Counted from the first letter of the stretch, positions 41,766-50,544 are shown. The stretch is 64,000 nucleotides of DNA from Phytohabitans aurantiacus (GCF_027923225.1 NZ_BSDI01000033.1:47908-111907), one strand, 5' to 3'. The notes: generated from the sequence alone by a model not told the origin. Numbers and translations are program-made.

Positions 41766-43270
41766 ACAGCGGATGTGTCATCGGGGTTGGGCCTGCCGGC
41801 GAGTCGGGACAGCGTTGCGCGGGTCTCGGCGAGAACGGCGTCGGCGTCCGCCGCGCTGCTGCCTGGGTTGACGACGCAGGCGCGCAGCGCGAACACTCCG
41901 TTGACGGTGGTGCCGGCGAGGAACGCGCGGCCACCGAGCTGTATCGCGGACAGCACCTCGCGGTTGAGTTCGTCGAGGGCCTGGTCGTCGCCGGCCCAGT
42001 CGACGGGGCGGCAGCGGAAGCACACGACGCTGAGCCCGTTGGCGAGCAGTTGCAGGTCGGGCGCGGCCCTGACGCCGGATGCGAGCCGGTCGGCTGTGGC
42101 GATGTCGTGTGCGATCAGGTCTCGATATCCGGTGGTGCCGAGGTGTTTGAGCAGCAGCCACACCTTGAGGGCGCGGAACGGTCGAGTTTGGTCGAAGCCG
42201 TATTCGCTGAACCAGACCGGCCCGCTCACCCCGTCTGGGTCGTCGTCGGTGCGCAGGTACGGCGGGACGAGGCTGAAGGCGTCGCGGGCGAGGTGCCGGT
42301 CGCGGATGAGGACCAGCCCGGCGTCGACCGGGGCGTAGAGCCACTTGTGCGGGTCCATGGCGAGGCTGTCGACCCGGGCCAGCGCCGTCTTGGTCGCGCG
42401 GTGTTCGTCGAGCAGCAGCACAGCGGGTGCGCCGTACGAGCCGTCGACATGCAACCAAACGCGGTGCTCGGCGCAGACGTCGGCGATCGCGTCGAGCGGG
42501 TCGACCGCACCGGTGTTGACCGTACCGGCGCTGGCCATGACCGCGACCGGGATGTCGCCGTTGGCGCGATCCCGGACGATCTGGTCGCGTAGCGCTTCCG
42601 GGCGCATTCGGTGGCGGTCGTCGGAGGCGATGATGCGGATGTTGGCCGAGCCGATGCCGAGCAGTTCGGCAGCCTTGCGAGCCGACCCGTGTCCTTCCGT
42701 GCCGAGATAGAGCAGGAAGCGCCGTGCGTGTCCCTGAAGCCCGTCGGCGCGCACGTCGATATCGGCGCGCTCGGCGGCTCGATGGCGGGCCACGGTCAGT
42801 GCGGTCAGCGTGGCCATGGAGCCGCCGCTGGTAAGCAGGCCCATGCATTCGTCACCCAACCCGGCCAGCTCGGCGAACCAGCGCACAACTTGGTGTTCGA
42901 TGTGGACGGCGGCGTGGTTGCCACCGGCCACGCTTGGGTTCATCGCGGCGGCGAGCGCCTCGGCGAATACCCCGAGTGGGTGGGGTGGTGAGTTGACCCA
43001 GGCGTAGAAGCGGGGGTGTCCGTTACCGAATGGGTACGGTGCGACCCGCTCGACGAAGTCTTTCAGCACTGCGTCAAGGGGCGCGCCGCGGGTCGGGATC
43101 GGTTCGGTGGCGAGGGCGCGGGCATGCTCGGCGGGGTACGGCTGGAACACGGCCCGCCGCGGTAGATTGGACAGGTAGTCGGCGATGACGTCGGCCGTCC
43201 GGTGCCCGAACTGCCGCACGTCGTCGCCGGGCCAACTCCAGCCTGCGGAGATCGGGGCCTGCGCGGTCAT
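41762..43270 (-). CDS. Pyridoxal-dependent decarboxylase (group II, aromatic-amino-acid type)
   Basis: 502 residues from ATG 43270. The PLP lysine is Lys309 in SLAMDPHKWLY. HPRFYAWVNSPPHP, LLTSGGSMATLTALTVAR and VWLHVDGSYGAPAVL are the core motifs of the group II decarboxylase family, which acts on aromatic amino acids, glutamate or related substrates. The start overlaps the regulator stop by 4 bp (ATGA), so both belong to one transcript. The locus is divergent from a D-cysteine desulfhydrase homologue, suggesting joint control of amino-acid catabolism. Confidence 0.92.
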   Translation of the reverse strand: MTAQAPISAGWSWPGDDVRQFGHRTADVIADYLSNLPRRAVFQPYPAEHARALATEPIPTRGAPLDAVLKDFVERVAPYPFGNGHPRFYAWVNSPPHPLGVFAEALAAAMNPSVAGGNHAAVHIEHQVVRWFAELAGLGDECMGLLTSGGSMATLTALTVARHRAAERADIDVRADGLQGHARRFLLYLGTEGHGSARKAAELLGIGSANIRIIASDDRHRMRPEALRDQIVRDRANGDIPVAVMASAGTVNTGAVDPLDAIADVCAEHRVWLHVDGSYGAPAVLLLDEHRATKTALARVDSLAMDPHKWLYAPVDAGLVLIRDRHLARDAFSLVPPYLRTDDDPDGVSGPVWFSEYGFDQTRPFRALKVWLLLKHLGTTGYRDLIAHDIATADRLASGVRAAPDLQLLANGLSVVCFRCRPVDWAGDDQALDELNREVLSAIQLGGRAFLAGTTVNGVFALRACVVNPGSSAADADAVLAETRATLSRLAGRPNPDDTSAV

Positions 43271-43872
43271 CGGGTGGCTCCGTGAGTCGCGCCGCCGGCA
43301 AGGTCCATCACCAGGTAGTAGACGCATGGCACGGCGGCCGGATTTACGAACCCGTGGTGGCAGTCCCCGGCGTAGAAGACGCTGTCGCCCGCGTGCAACT
43401 CCACCTCGTCGCCGTCCAGCGACAAGCGCAACGTGCCTGCCTCCACCGCGAGGTACTCCCGGGTCCCGGCACCGTGTGGCGGGAAGACGCCCGCGTCCAC
43501 ACCCGCCTCGATGGTCGTGCGCATGAACTCGAACTCCACGCCGGGAAGCACTGGGCTGAGGACCCGTCGTTCCCAACCGGACGCGTCCTGGGCCACGTCC
43601 TGCTCGTCACGCCGCAACACCACGGTCCGGGCCGATGCTTCCGCTGCTTCCGCGCGGAGCAACCGGGCGATGCTGGTGCCCAGGCCGGTGGCGACGCGAT
43701 CGAGAACGAGTACCGTCGGGACCCGGCTTCCGCGCTCCACCTCCGACAGCATGCTGCGGCTGACCCCGCTCGCGGTCGCTAACCCCTCCAGCGTGAAGCC
43801 CCGCCGGCGGCGTTGGTCGCGCAGTCGGCGGCCGATCGCGGCCATGTCGAGGCCGGTTTCAGACGGAATCAA
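43267..43872 (-). CDS. XRE-family regulator with cupin domain
   Basis: TTG 43872, six bases after GGAGGA, is chosen; GTG 43902 lies inside the palindrome and is less likely. The 201-residue protein has an N-terminal HTH_3 domain (IGRRLRDQRRRRGFTLEGLA, ASGVSRSMLSEVERG) and a C-terminal cupin (GTREYLAVEAGTLRLSLDG, VELHAGDSVFYAGDCHHGF). Regulators of this build sense small ligands in the cupin and usually control adjacent catabolic genes. The 16-bp palindrome at 43897-43912 is the obvious target. It is translationally coupled to the decarboxylase. Confidence 0.9.
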   Translation of the reverse strand: MIPSETGLDMAAIGRRLRDQRRRRGFTLEGLATASGVSRSMLSEVERGSRVPTVLVLDRVATGLGTSIARLLRAEAAEASARTVVLRRDEQDVAQDASGWERRVLSPVLPGVEFEFMRTTIEAGVDAGVFPPHGAGTREYLAVEAGTLRLSLDGDEVELHAGDSVFYAGDCHHGFVNPAAVPCVYYLVMDLAGGATHGATR

Positions 43873-43880
43873 GATCACTC

Positions 43881-43912
43881 CTCCACTATAACGGAACTCC
43901 ACTATAGTGGAG
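43881..43912. promoter_or_regulatory. Palindromic operator with extra half site
   Basis: CTCCACTATAGTGGAG (43897-43912) is a perfect 16-bp palindrome, and CTCCACTATA at 43881-43890 repeats one half 16 bp away. It sits between the divergent regulator-decarboxylase and desulfhydrase genes, overlapping the regulator ribosome-binding region. Autoregulation by the XRE-cupin protein is inferred. Confidence 0.7.
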
Positions 43913-43949
43913 AAGTCTTGCCGATGGCCGATGGATGGAGCGAGTCGCG

Positions 43950-44957
43950 ATGAACCCGAACATGGTGGAGGTGACGGTTGAGCGGGTGACGCTGGCCGCG
44001 CTGCCCACCCCGCTTCAGCCGATGGACCGCCTCGGCGAGCAGTTGGGCCTGCCGCCTGGGCGGCTGTGGGTCAAACGGGACGATCTCACCGGGCTGGCGC
44101 TCGGCGGCAACAAGGCCCGCAAGTTGGAGTACTCCGCGGCGGAAGCGCTCGCCGCTGGCGCGGACACCCTGGTCACCGGAGGCGCGGCGCAGAGCAACCA
44201 CGTGCGGATGACCGCGGCTGCGGCTGCCCGGCTGGGCCTGAGCTGCGTCGCGGTGCTCACCGGTACCGAGCCCAGCACGTGGGAGGGCAACCTGTTGCTG
44301 AGCGAGTTGCTTGGCGTGCGGGTGCGGTGGGCCGGGAGCGTGGACTACGCCGGGCTGAACGCCGCAATCACCGAGGCGGCAGATATCGCTCGGCAGGACG
44401 GCGCCCGCCCGTACGTGCTCCCGGTGGGTGGTGCGTCGCTGGCGGGCGACCTCGGTTACGTCACCGCCGCCGTCGAACTACGCCGCCAACTACCCGACCT
44501 CGCTCTGGTCATAACGGCGGACGCCTCCGGTGGAACGCACGCTGGGCTGGTCGCCGGCCTCGGCGACCACCGCCTGGTCCTCGGCGTGGACACCGGTAAT
44601 CGACCCGACCTACTCGACGCGGTGCCACGGATGGCTGCCGATGCCGCACGCGCAGCCGGACTGCCGACACCGACGGGCTCTGCACGCCTGGACCGCGAGC
44701 AGATCGGCGGCGGTTACGGTCAGCCGACCCCAGCCGGGCGTCACGCCCTGGAACTAGCCGCACGTACCGAAGGTCTGCTCCTCGAACCCGTCTACACCGC
44801 CAAGGCGATGGCCAGCCTCCTCGCGCACGCCACCGGTGGACGGCTGCCAGAGGGACCCGTGGTTTTCCTGCACACTGGCGGATACCCCGAGTTGTTCATC
44901 GGCCAGTACAACCGTTGGCTGCGCGCAGCGCCATCCACTTCGCCGACGGCGACCTAA
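43950..44957 (+). CDS. D-cysteine desulfhydrase / ACC deaminase family PLP enzyme
   Basis: 335 residues from ATG 43950 (ATG 43935 and 43962 are alternatives). The PLP lysine is Lys55 in LGGNKARKLEY. LVTGGAAQSNHVRMTAAAAA gives the substrate loop and ITADASGGTHAGLVAG the phosphate-binding region, as in the fold-type II ACC deaminase/D-cysteine desulfhydrase family. The residues that separate the two activities cannot be judged by eye. Transcription is divergent from the XRE-cupin regulator, with a perfect palindrome between them. Confidence 0.9.
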   Translation: MNPNMVEVTVERVTLAALPTPLQPMDRLGEQLGLPPGRLWVKRDDLTGLALGGNKARKLEYSAAEALAAGADTLVTGGAAQSNHVRMTAAAAARLGLSCVAVLTGTEPSTWEGNLLLSELLGVRVRWAGSVDYAGLNAAITEAADIARQDGARPYVLPVGGASLAGDLGYVTAAVELRRQLPDLALVITADASGGTHAGLVAGLGDHRLVLGVDTGNRPDLLDAVPRMAADAARAAGLPTPTGSARLDREQIGGGYGQPTPAGRHALELAARTEGLLLEPVYTAKAMASLLAHATGGRLPEGPVVFLHTGGYPELFIGQYNRWLRAAPSTSPTAT

Positions 44958-45007
44958 CGCCGCCTGGCGGTCCGTAGCCCGCGATCCCACGGTGCTGTTT
45001 AAGGCGC

Positions 45008-45339
45008 TCAAACCTCGTCGAGCATGATCACGAAATCCCGGGGTGCTTGCGCCCCGCTCAGTGCCCACGCCCATCCGGGAAGGATGACTGCCTCATCGAA
45101 GAAGTCGTCAAGTCTCTTGCCGAAGGACCAGAGCTTTCCGGACGCCAATAGAGCGTGCAGCTCAATTGCCACGTTGGTGCGTCCTCACCGCCGGCCTCGA
45201 CGAGTTGCCGCGTGAGGTCGGTGGAGAATTCTGGCTGACCACGGAACCCGTAGGTCCCGAACTGTGCAAGGACTCCATCGCCGTCCTCCTCAGGTGATGC
45301 TGCATCCTCGACCGGAAGCGCGGCGAATCGTTCGCCCCG
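45008..45339 (-). pseudogene. Orphan gene remnant with frameshift
   Basis: Two minus frames together give one plausible protein. The first reads GERFAALPVEDAASPEEDGD, LAQFGTYGFRGQPEFSTDLT and APTWQLSCTLYW, down to about 45150. The second, beginning with overlap near 45155, reads SGKLWSFGKRLDDFFDEAVI, LPGWAWALSGAQAPRDF to the stop at 45008. A frame change near 45150 is needed to join them. The first frame is also in phase with the upstream gene across the TGA at 45340-45342. A 54-residue piece starting GTG 45172 could still be translated. The family is unknown. Confidence 0.5.
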
Positions 45340-45687
45340 TCATCGCTGTTGGTGTTCGACGCACAGTTGCCGGACTGTTGTGGCGAGTTCCTGGTTGCCG
45401 CGGCCCCAGCCCTGGTCCCATTCGTCGACCAGGACGTGCAGGTCGGTGAACGGGGTCCGCCAGATCGCGTCCAGGTCCAGGTTCCACGACACGAACGCCG
45501 AGACGTGCTCGCTGAGGGTGCGTTCGTCGACCTGCCGTGGCTCGGTATGGTCCAGCCCGGCCAGTTCTCGTAGTAGGGGAGCGTCCCACCCGTCGGCGAG
45601 CCAGTGCGCCGCGTACCAGGGCACGCGTTCGACGTCGAGGTTGCCCAGCGCGTACTCGGCGGCGACGTGTTGCGGTGTCTTACCCAT
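45340..45687 (-). CDS. Hypothetical protein, coupled to NADAR gene
   Basis: 115 residues from ATG 45687 (MGKTPQHVAAEYALGNLDVE). The start overlaps the NADAR stop by 8 bp, so translation is coupled. The sequence is acidic and Trp-rich (WYAAHWLADGWDAPLLRELA, DEWDQGWGRGNQELA) with no signal or membrane segment. It resembles small cytoplasmic orphan proteins from actinobacterial immunity-type islands. I cannot assign a family. The decayed sequence downstream continues in the same frame after its stop. Confidence 0.7.
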   Translation of the reverse strand: MGKTPQHVAAEYALGNLDVERVPWYAAHWLADGWDAPLLRELAGLDHTEPRQVDERTLSEHVSAFVSWNLDLDAIWRTPFTDLHVLVDEWDQGWGRGNQELATTVRQLCVEHQQR

Positions 45688-46255
45688 CGGTCGGCTGCCG
45701 TTCGCGGAGCAGGGCACGGGCCTGCATCAGGGCGAAGCCGAGCAGGTTCAGCCCACGCCACCGGGCCGGATCAGCCGCGGCCGGGTCGTCACGGCTCAGG
45801 CCGATGCCCCACACCGCGTCGACCGGGCTGGCCTCAACCAGGACCCGTTCACCGGTACCGAGCAGGAACGTGCGCAGCGGCGGGTGCTGGCCGAACTTGG
45901 CGATGCTCCCGGCGACCACGATCTCGTAGCGGTGCTCGTCCCACACCCGCTGGTCGAACCCGACAACCCGACGACCCAGCGTCTTGGCCGCATGCGGGTG
46001 TGAGGCAACCAGAACCCGTTCGGCCGTGGCGCTGTCGCCGAACAGGGTCGCCTTGCGCCACATCATGTAGTGCTCGGCCGTGGCGAACCGCATCCCGTCC
46101 ACAGTGAACGGTGACGGCCACCATTGGGACAGGCACCCGGCGCCGATGTTGCCGTCTCGCTCAGGTTGATGGCCCCAGAAGAACAGGAACTTGACCCGCC
46201 GGCCCTCGGCGACCACGGCAGTCAGCTCCTCGACGCTACGAACCGGTGCGGACAC
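45680..46255 (-). CDS. NADAR domain protein (YbiA-like ADP-ribose/N-glycosidase family)
   Basis: 191 residues from GTG 46255 (VSAPVRSVEELTAVVAEG). KFLFFWGHQ, CLSQWWPSPFTVDGMRFATA and EHYMMWRKATLFGD, then NLLGFALMQAR, are the complete NADAR signature with its conserved Phe-Trp, Glu-His-Tyr-Met and Leu-Leu positions. NADAR proteins remove ADP-ribose from guanine or act as N-glycosidases on riboflavin intermediates. In defence systems they can reverse DNA ADP-ribosylation. No DarT-like toxin is adjacent. It is coupled to the downstream orphan gene. Confidence 0.9.
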   Translation of the reverse strand: MSAPVRSVEELTAVVAEGRRVKFLFFWGHQPERDGNIGAGCLSQWWPSPFTVDGMRFATAEHYMMWRKATLFGDSATAERVLVASHPHAAKTLGRRVVGFDQRVWDEHRYEIVVAGSIAKFGQHPPLRTFLLGTGERVLVEASPVDAVWGIGLSRDDPAAADPARWRGLNLLGFALMQARALLRERQPTDG

Positions 46256-46345
46256 GAACGCGAGTGTGCCGCATCCGACCCGCCACCGTCTGCATAGTTT
46301 CCGTGACATTCTCAGATGTCGATGTGAGTGCGAGCAAGGCATCTA

Positions 46346-46750
46346 CTACTGCTTGCTGGCCCGCCCTCGGGCAGGCTCGATGCCCCATTTCTCGCGGGCG
46401 AATCGCCAGAATAGGGACACTGCTTCTGGGGCGGGTCGCATGATGCGGTCGTCCCAGCCCGTTGCAGGGCAGTGCTCGATCAAGACCTGCTGAGAGTCGG
46501 GGCCGTTGGATGGCTGAGGCCGGATCCAGATGACATCGATGGGGCCGATGTCGGGGACTGGCGTCGTGGTGACGGCCAGGTCATGCATCGACATGAAACC
46601 GGCCATCTGATCCACGGCGGACGCCTGGATGCTGGCCACGATCTCGGCCATGACGGGGGAGTGCGGGGCTGTCCACTCCGATACACGTTCGGCTATTCGC
46701 TGCCAGCTCACCACGTCGAAGCGGTCCAAGGCTCGCGAGTTGATGCGCAT
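46346..46750 (-). CDS. Hypothetical protein
   Basis: 134 residues from ATG 46750 (MRINSRALDRFDVVSWQRIA); an upstream ATG at 46810 would add 20 less protein-like residues. It shows a helical N-terminus, IGPIDVIWIRPQPSN, HCPATGWDDRIMRP and a terminal VSLFWRFAREKWGIEPARGR. There is no signal peptide or membrane segment. It ends 90 bp from the NADAR gene in the same direction, so an operon is possible. Family unknown. Confidence 0.6.
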   Translation of the reverse strand: MRINSRALDRFDVVSWQRIAERVSEWTAPHSPVMAEIVASIQASAVDQMAGFMSMHDLAVTTTPVPDIGPIDVIWIRPQPSNGPDSQQVLIEHCPATGWDDRIMRPAPEAVSLFWRFAREKWGIEPARGRASKQ

Positions 46751-46821
46751 CTGGCCACTATGACATTCGAGGCTCGCGATGTCGGGGCTTGACCCCTGTG
46801 CGGCTGGCATGCTGGTACACC

Positions 46822-47187
46822 GTGACTCGTATCAGCTTGGCGTCGCAGATCTATGCCGCCTGTCATGTGACTGGTGATTTCGTGTTGCGTTCTGGGCGGT
46901 CGACGGATGAGTACTTGGACAAGTACCAGTTCGAGGCCGACCCGGTTCTGCTGGACGCGATGGCCGAGCGGATGGCGGGGCTGGTCCCTGAGGGGACCGA
47001 GGTGCTGGCCGGGTTGGAGATGGGCGGGATCGCGGTCGTCACGGCGCTGGGTCGGCACGTGGGTCTGCCGTGCGCGTTCGTCCGCAAGGCTGCCAAGTCG
47101 TGCGGCACTCAGCGGCTGGCGGAGGGGGCCGCCGAAGATAGTGCGTTCCCGTCGTGTCGTTATGTCGTGGCGGACGTCTGCCGTTGA
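46822..47187 (+). pseudogene. Orotate phosphoribosyltransferase-like gene, truncated
   Basis: GTG 46822 encodes VTRISLASQIYAACHVTGDF, YLDKYQFEADPVLL, EVLAGLEMGGIAVVTALGRH and FVRKAAKSCGTQRLAEG. This is the N-terminal two thirds of a PyrE-type phosphoribosyltransferase. The product then ends after SCRYVVADVCR at residue 121. The family's PRPP-binding loop (VVEDVVTTGG-type) and the last part are missing, so it cannot be active as such. It is probably an acquired, decaying copy rather than the housekeeping pyrE. Confidence 0.7.
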
Positions 47188-47235
47188 TGCGCAGTAACTT
47201 GTTCGGGCGTCGCCAGGAGCGGCGGAACGGCCGGG

Positions 47236-48072
47236 TTAGGGACCAGCCTCTTGCGTCAAAGTGGCGAGTTCGGATGCTGCGGTGTCGAGGTTCTTATCCA
47301 CGCCTTGGTCGATCATCTTCTGGTACGCGGGGTCACCGGAGGCGGCGGTGCGTCGAATGCCTTCGGCTGAGGCCCTGACGCGTTGCTGGACAATCTCCAG
47401 GAACGTCGGGATCGGGCCGGTCCAGCCGTATGTGTCCAGGAACAGTCGTAGCCGTCGTGGCCGATCCGTGAACGCGGTGAAGCCCTCGGCGGCCACGACG
47501 TGCCGGGCGTGTAGCGGCACCCAGGCGAACGCGGTGAAGGCCAGATCCCACTCGCGAGTCACCGGCGCGGCGAAGTCCCAGTCGAAGAATCCGACGAGGC
47601 GCCCGTCGGCCCAGGCCGCGTTGTACGGGGCGGCGTCGTTGTGGCCGACGATCAATCCCGGACGCCACTGGCCGGTCTCCCGCCATGCCGCGTCCGGTGG
47701 TGGCACGAACTCGGCGATGGCGGTGTGGAAGTCTCGCAGCCAGGCGGCGACCTGCCGCAGCGCGTCGTCGCTGTGTACCCATTTTGGCCATGGCCGGCGG
47801 GTGCCGACGACCTCTCCCGGCAGGTACGACAACACCTCCCGGCCCTGCTCGTCGAAGCCCAACGCCCGCGGCGCCCCGCGGAACCCGACAGCCTCCAGAT
47901 GCCGCAGCAGCGCGTGCACGGACGGCGTCCACCGCCCAGGAACCCGACGAACGGTGCCATCGACCAGGACCGCACCGCCGGTATTGCCTCCCGGCAGAGG
48001 CTGCTCGCGCACCACCGCCACATCCTCCCAGCGACGCTTCACCGCACGAGAGGCGGCCGGATGCTCACGCAC
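47236..48072 (-). CDS. Phosphotransferase (APH/choline-kinase-like) family protein
   Basis: 278 residues from GTG 48072. GLIVGHNDAAPYNAAWADGR is the Brenner-type catalytic loop (HNDxxxxN), and FFDWDFAAPVTREWDLAFTA the metal-binding segment of APH-like kinases. The N-terminal lobe is VREQPLPGGNTGGAVLVDG. Such enzymes phosphorylate aminoglycosides, macrolides or small metabolites; the sequence does not decide which. It stands alone on its strand. Confidence 0.88.
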   Translation of the reverse strand: MREHPAASRAVKRRWEDVAVVREQPLPGGNTGGAVLVDGTVRRVPGRWTPSVHALLRHLEAVGFRGAPRALGFDEQGREVLSYLPGEVVGTRRPWPKWVHSDDALRQVAAWLRDFHTAIAEFVPPPDAAWRETGQWRPGLIVGHNDAAPYNAAWADGRLVGFFDWDFAAPVTREWDLAFTAFAWVPLHARHVVAAEGFTAFTDRPRRLRLFLDTYGWTGPIPTFLEIVQQRVRASAEGIRRTAASGDPAYQKMIDQGVDKNLDTAASELATLTQEAGP

Positions 48073-48162
48073 CTACCACAGGGTCACTACAGGGCGACGA
48101 GGCAGGAGAGGCGCTGCACGGAAGGATCATCTACGGAGAGGCGCTTCGCGTAAGGTTCCGGG

Positions 48163-48395
48163 GTGGCTGGTGGGTACAGCGCGACGTGGGTCGTTGTGGG
48201 TGGCTCCTTTGTGGAGCGGCTCGTGTGTCACGGTCAGCTGCCGCTGATCGCCGGGCTGGATTCCGTGCGGCCGGTGGTTTACGTGTGGGAGTTCGGACCT
48301 GGCGGGCTTCGGGAGTACGGCGTCATCGATGCTGGCGCTGCCGCCTACCCAGCCGAGGCGTGGAAGCGGCACGGGCTGGTCCCGTCGCTCCCGAT
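48163..48395 (+). pseudogene. Orphan gene truncated by ISAs1 remnant
   Basis: GTG 48163 starts VAGGYSATWVVVGGSFVERL and continues VYVWEFGPGGLREYG, AYPAEAWKRHGLVPSLP. From about 48395 the sequence becomes ISAs1 transposase read in another frame. The C-terminus is therefore lost. No family is recognised. Confidence 0.5.
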
Positions 48396-49102
48396 GCTGA
48401 CCATGTCACCGGCGCGGTGCTGGCCGCTACGGACGTGGACGCCAAGACCAACGAGATCCCCGGTTGCGGCCGCTTCTGGACCAGATCGACGGCCTGGCCG
48501 GTGTGGTCGTCACCGCGGACGCGTTGCACTGCCAACGCGATCACGTCACCTATCTGGCCGGTCGCGGCGCGCACTGGATACTCACCGTGAAGGGCAACCA
48601 GCCACATCTGCACGCCCAACTGTCCGCTCTGCCGTGGCGGGCGGTCCCGGACGCCGCCCGAACCGCCGACCGCGGCCACGGCCGCCGGGAGATCCGCACC
48701 ATCAAGGTCCTCACCCTCGCCGGCGGGATCGACTTTCCGCCCGCCGCGCAGGCCATCCAGGTCAGGCGCCGTCGCCGCGCCCTGGACCAGCCGAAACGAT
48801 GGACCACCGAGACTGTCTACGCGATCACCCACCCACAGGTACACCAGGCCGAGCCCGCCCAGTTGGCCACTGTCATTCGTGGCCACTGGTCGATCGAGAA
48901 CAAAGTCCACTGGGTCCGCGACGTCGCCTACGACGAGGACCGATCCCAAATCCGTACCGGCACCGGACGGCAAGTCATGGCCGCCCTCCGCAACGCCGCC
49001 ATCAGCGTTCTACGCGTTGCCGGCGTCACCAACATCGCCGCCGCCAACCGACACCACGCCCGTGACAGCCACCGCCCGCTCGACCTCCTCAAGATCGGCT
49101 AA
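48396..49102 (+). pseudogene. ISAs1-family transposase, 5'-truncated and frameshifted
   Basis: The first frame gives DHVTGAVLAATDVDAKTNEI. After a one-base shift near 48460 the frame RPLLDQIDGLAGVVVTADAL, HWSIENKVHWVRDVAYDEDR and NAAISVLRVAGVTNI runs to 49102. These are the catalytic core and C-terminal motifs of ISAs1 transposases. The N-terminal part (DUF4338-like/HTH region) is absent. Confidence 0.85.
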
Positions 49103-49255
49103 CGACTTTGCCGGAGCCCTGTCGGCTGACCACAGCGACGCCCGCGGCGTCTTGATCGGATGTGCGGATCTGCCGGCAGCATGTTTGCCGGCTGGCCGGC
49201 GCGTCCGTATCGTCGACCGGGTTGCCGGGTTGCCGTGAGCGTGGACCATGGAGCG

Positions 49256-49951
49256 ATGGCTGATACGGGGCAGTGGGGCGAGGCAGCCCGCTGGTATCAG
49301 GATGTCGTCGCGGTGGGTAGCGCGTGTGATGCCTGGCAGGCCGAGTTCGACCGGCAGCGGATGCCGGTCCGGGCTCGTGCGACGGGGACTGGCGACCCGC
49401 ATCGGACGTCCACCGTCAGCAACGGCGAGCGGAAGGCGGACCTGTTGCTGAGTCCGTGGGAGCGGAACTTCTCACTCGTGCTTCGTGCCGGAGCGTCCGT
49501 CCTGCTTCAGGGGTACCCCCCGGACTTGGCTACCGCGGCCGGTGCGGCATGGCTGTGGTTGTCCGGGGCGCGGCCGCCGCAGGTGGCATCGGCATGGCCG
49601 TTTCTGGGATCGGTAGCGTTGGCCGAGGCGCGGGAGCGCGGCGATCGTCGGGAATCCAGCTGGCTGTGGCTGTACGAGAACCACTGCGCGGATCCGGTGG
49701 GAGTGCGACTGCGGGCCTTCGTCGTGCTTGCCTTCCACGAACCGCGTCTACGCGTGCTCCTGCCGTACACCAGCCATTGGGCATTGCGTTTCAGTACGAC
49801 GCCGACATGGCCCTTTAGCGGCGTCTATCCAACGGTCGTTCCGGCACAGACTCCCGACCGGTATTTGGTTCACACAGCCGATGGCCGGGTCTATGACGAG
49901 ACCGACGCGGAACGCGCTCTCCAGCACGTACTGGCCGAACTCCAGGACTGA
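49256..49951 (+). CDS. DUF6193 family protein
   Basis: 231 residues from ATG 49256 (MADTGQWGEAARWYQDVVAV). The second half matches the pattern I associate with DUF6193: ATAAGAAWLWLSGARPP, WPFLGSVALAEARERGD, then RLRVLLPYTSHWALRFSTTP and closing DGRVYDETDAERALQHVL. Members are common in actinomycete natural-product and immunity islands, but their activity is not known. It is cytoplasmic by sequence. It lies next to the ISAs1 remnant. Confidence 0.75.
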   Translation: MADTGQWGEAARWYQDVVAVGSACDAWQAEFDRQRMPVRARATGTGDPHRTSTVSNGERKADLLLSPWERNFSLVLRAGASVLLQGYPPDLATAAGAAWLWLSGARPPQVASAWPFLGSVALAEARERGDRRESSWLWLYENHCADPVGVRLRAFVVLAFHEPRLRVLLPYTSHWALRFSTTPTWPFSGVYPTVVPAQTPDRYLVHTADGRVYDETDAERALQHVLAELQD

Positions 49952-50149
49952 TAGGCAAGACTCCATCATCGCGATGCATAAGGGCTCGGAGGCATACTGA
50001 TCTGCCGCAGGGTGGTGCGCGCGGTGACGCGATTGGCCTGCCGTTAGCTTCGGGGGCCGCCTCGTTCGAACGGCGGTGCGTTGTGGCTGTGAGTGACGTC
50101 GAGGGTGGGGCTTGCCGTTGCCGGTCACAATGCGGTCAGGGGTGATCAC

Positions 50150-50404
50150 ATGGAGATTCTTCTCTTCGTCGGCCTGATGACGGCAGTGGTAGCCGTCGCG
50201 GTCGTTGTGGCGCGGGGACCGGGACGGCCTGCTGTTCGCCGTCGGTACGGCTACGACGTTGGTGTTGGGACCGAACCTCATGGCGACGGTGGCCCGACGG
50301 CTGGCGCCTCCTCCTACACCCATGACGATGGCTACGGCGGTGGTAGCGACGTTGGCGGCTTCGGCGGTGGCAATGATGGCGCTGGAGGTGGTGGTGGAGG
50401 CTGA
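50150..50404 (+). CDS. Small membrane protein with Gly-rich tail
   Basis: 84 residues from ATG 50150 (MEILLFVGLMTAVVAVAVVV). One transmembrane helix is followed by a basic stop-transfer (RGPGRPAVRRRYG) and a Gly-Asp-rich tail (DGYGGGSDVGGFGGGNDGAG). The tail should be cytoplasmic and disordered. The start is preceded by a weak GGGGTG site. Function unknown; the low-complexity tail is unlike its neighbours. Confidence 0.6.
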   Translation: MEILLFVGLMTAVVAVAVVVARGPGRPAVRRRYGYDVGVGTEPHGDGGPTAGASSYTHDDGYGGGSDVGGFGGGNDGAGGGGGG

Positions 50405-50544
50405 GCAGGACGCTGGGCGGGGACAGGGTGGTCCGATCACGTCGCGTGCTGCCGACGTGATCGGCGTTGAGCTGCATGGCGGTGTGTTGGTGACCGAGGT
50501 TGCTTATCTGGCGAGCGGTCGTTGGGCGGCGGTCCACTTCGGAG

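Noticed and set aside
44754..45074. Minus frame at the end of the desulfhydrase gene
   Set aside because: Shadow of the desulfhydrase and of the remnant at 45008-45339; no start site or domain.
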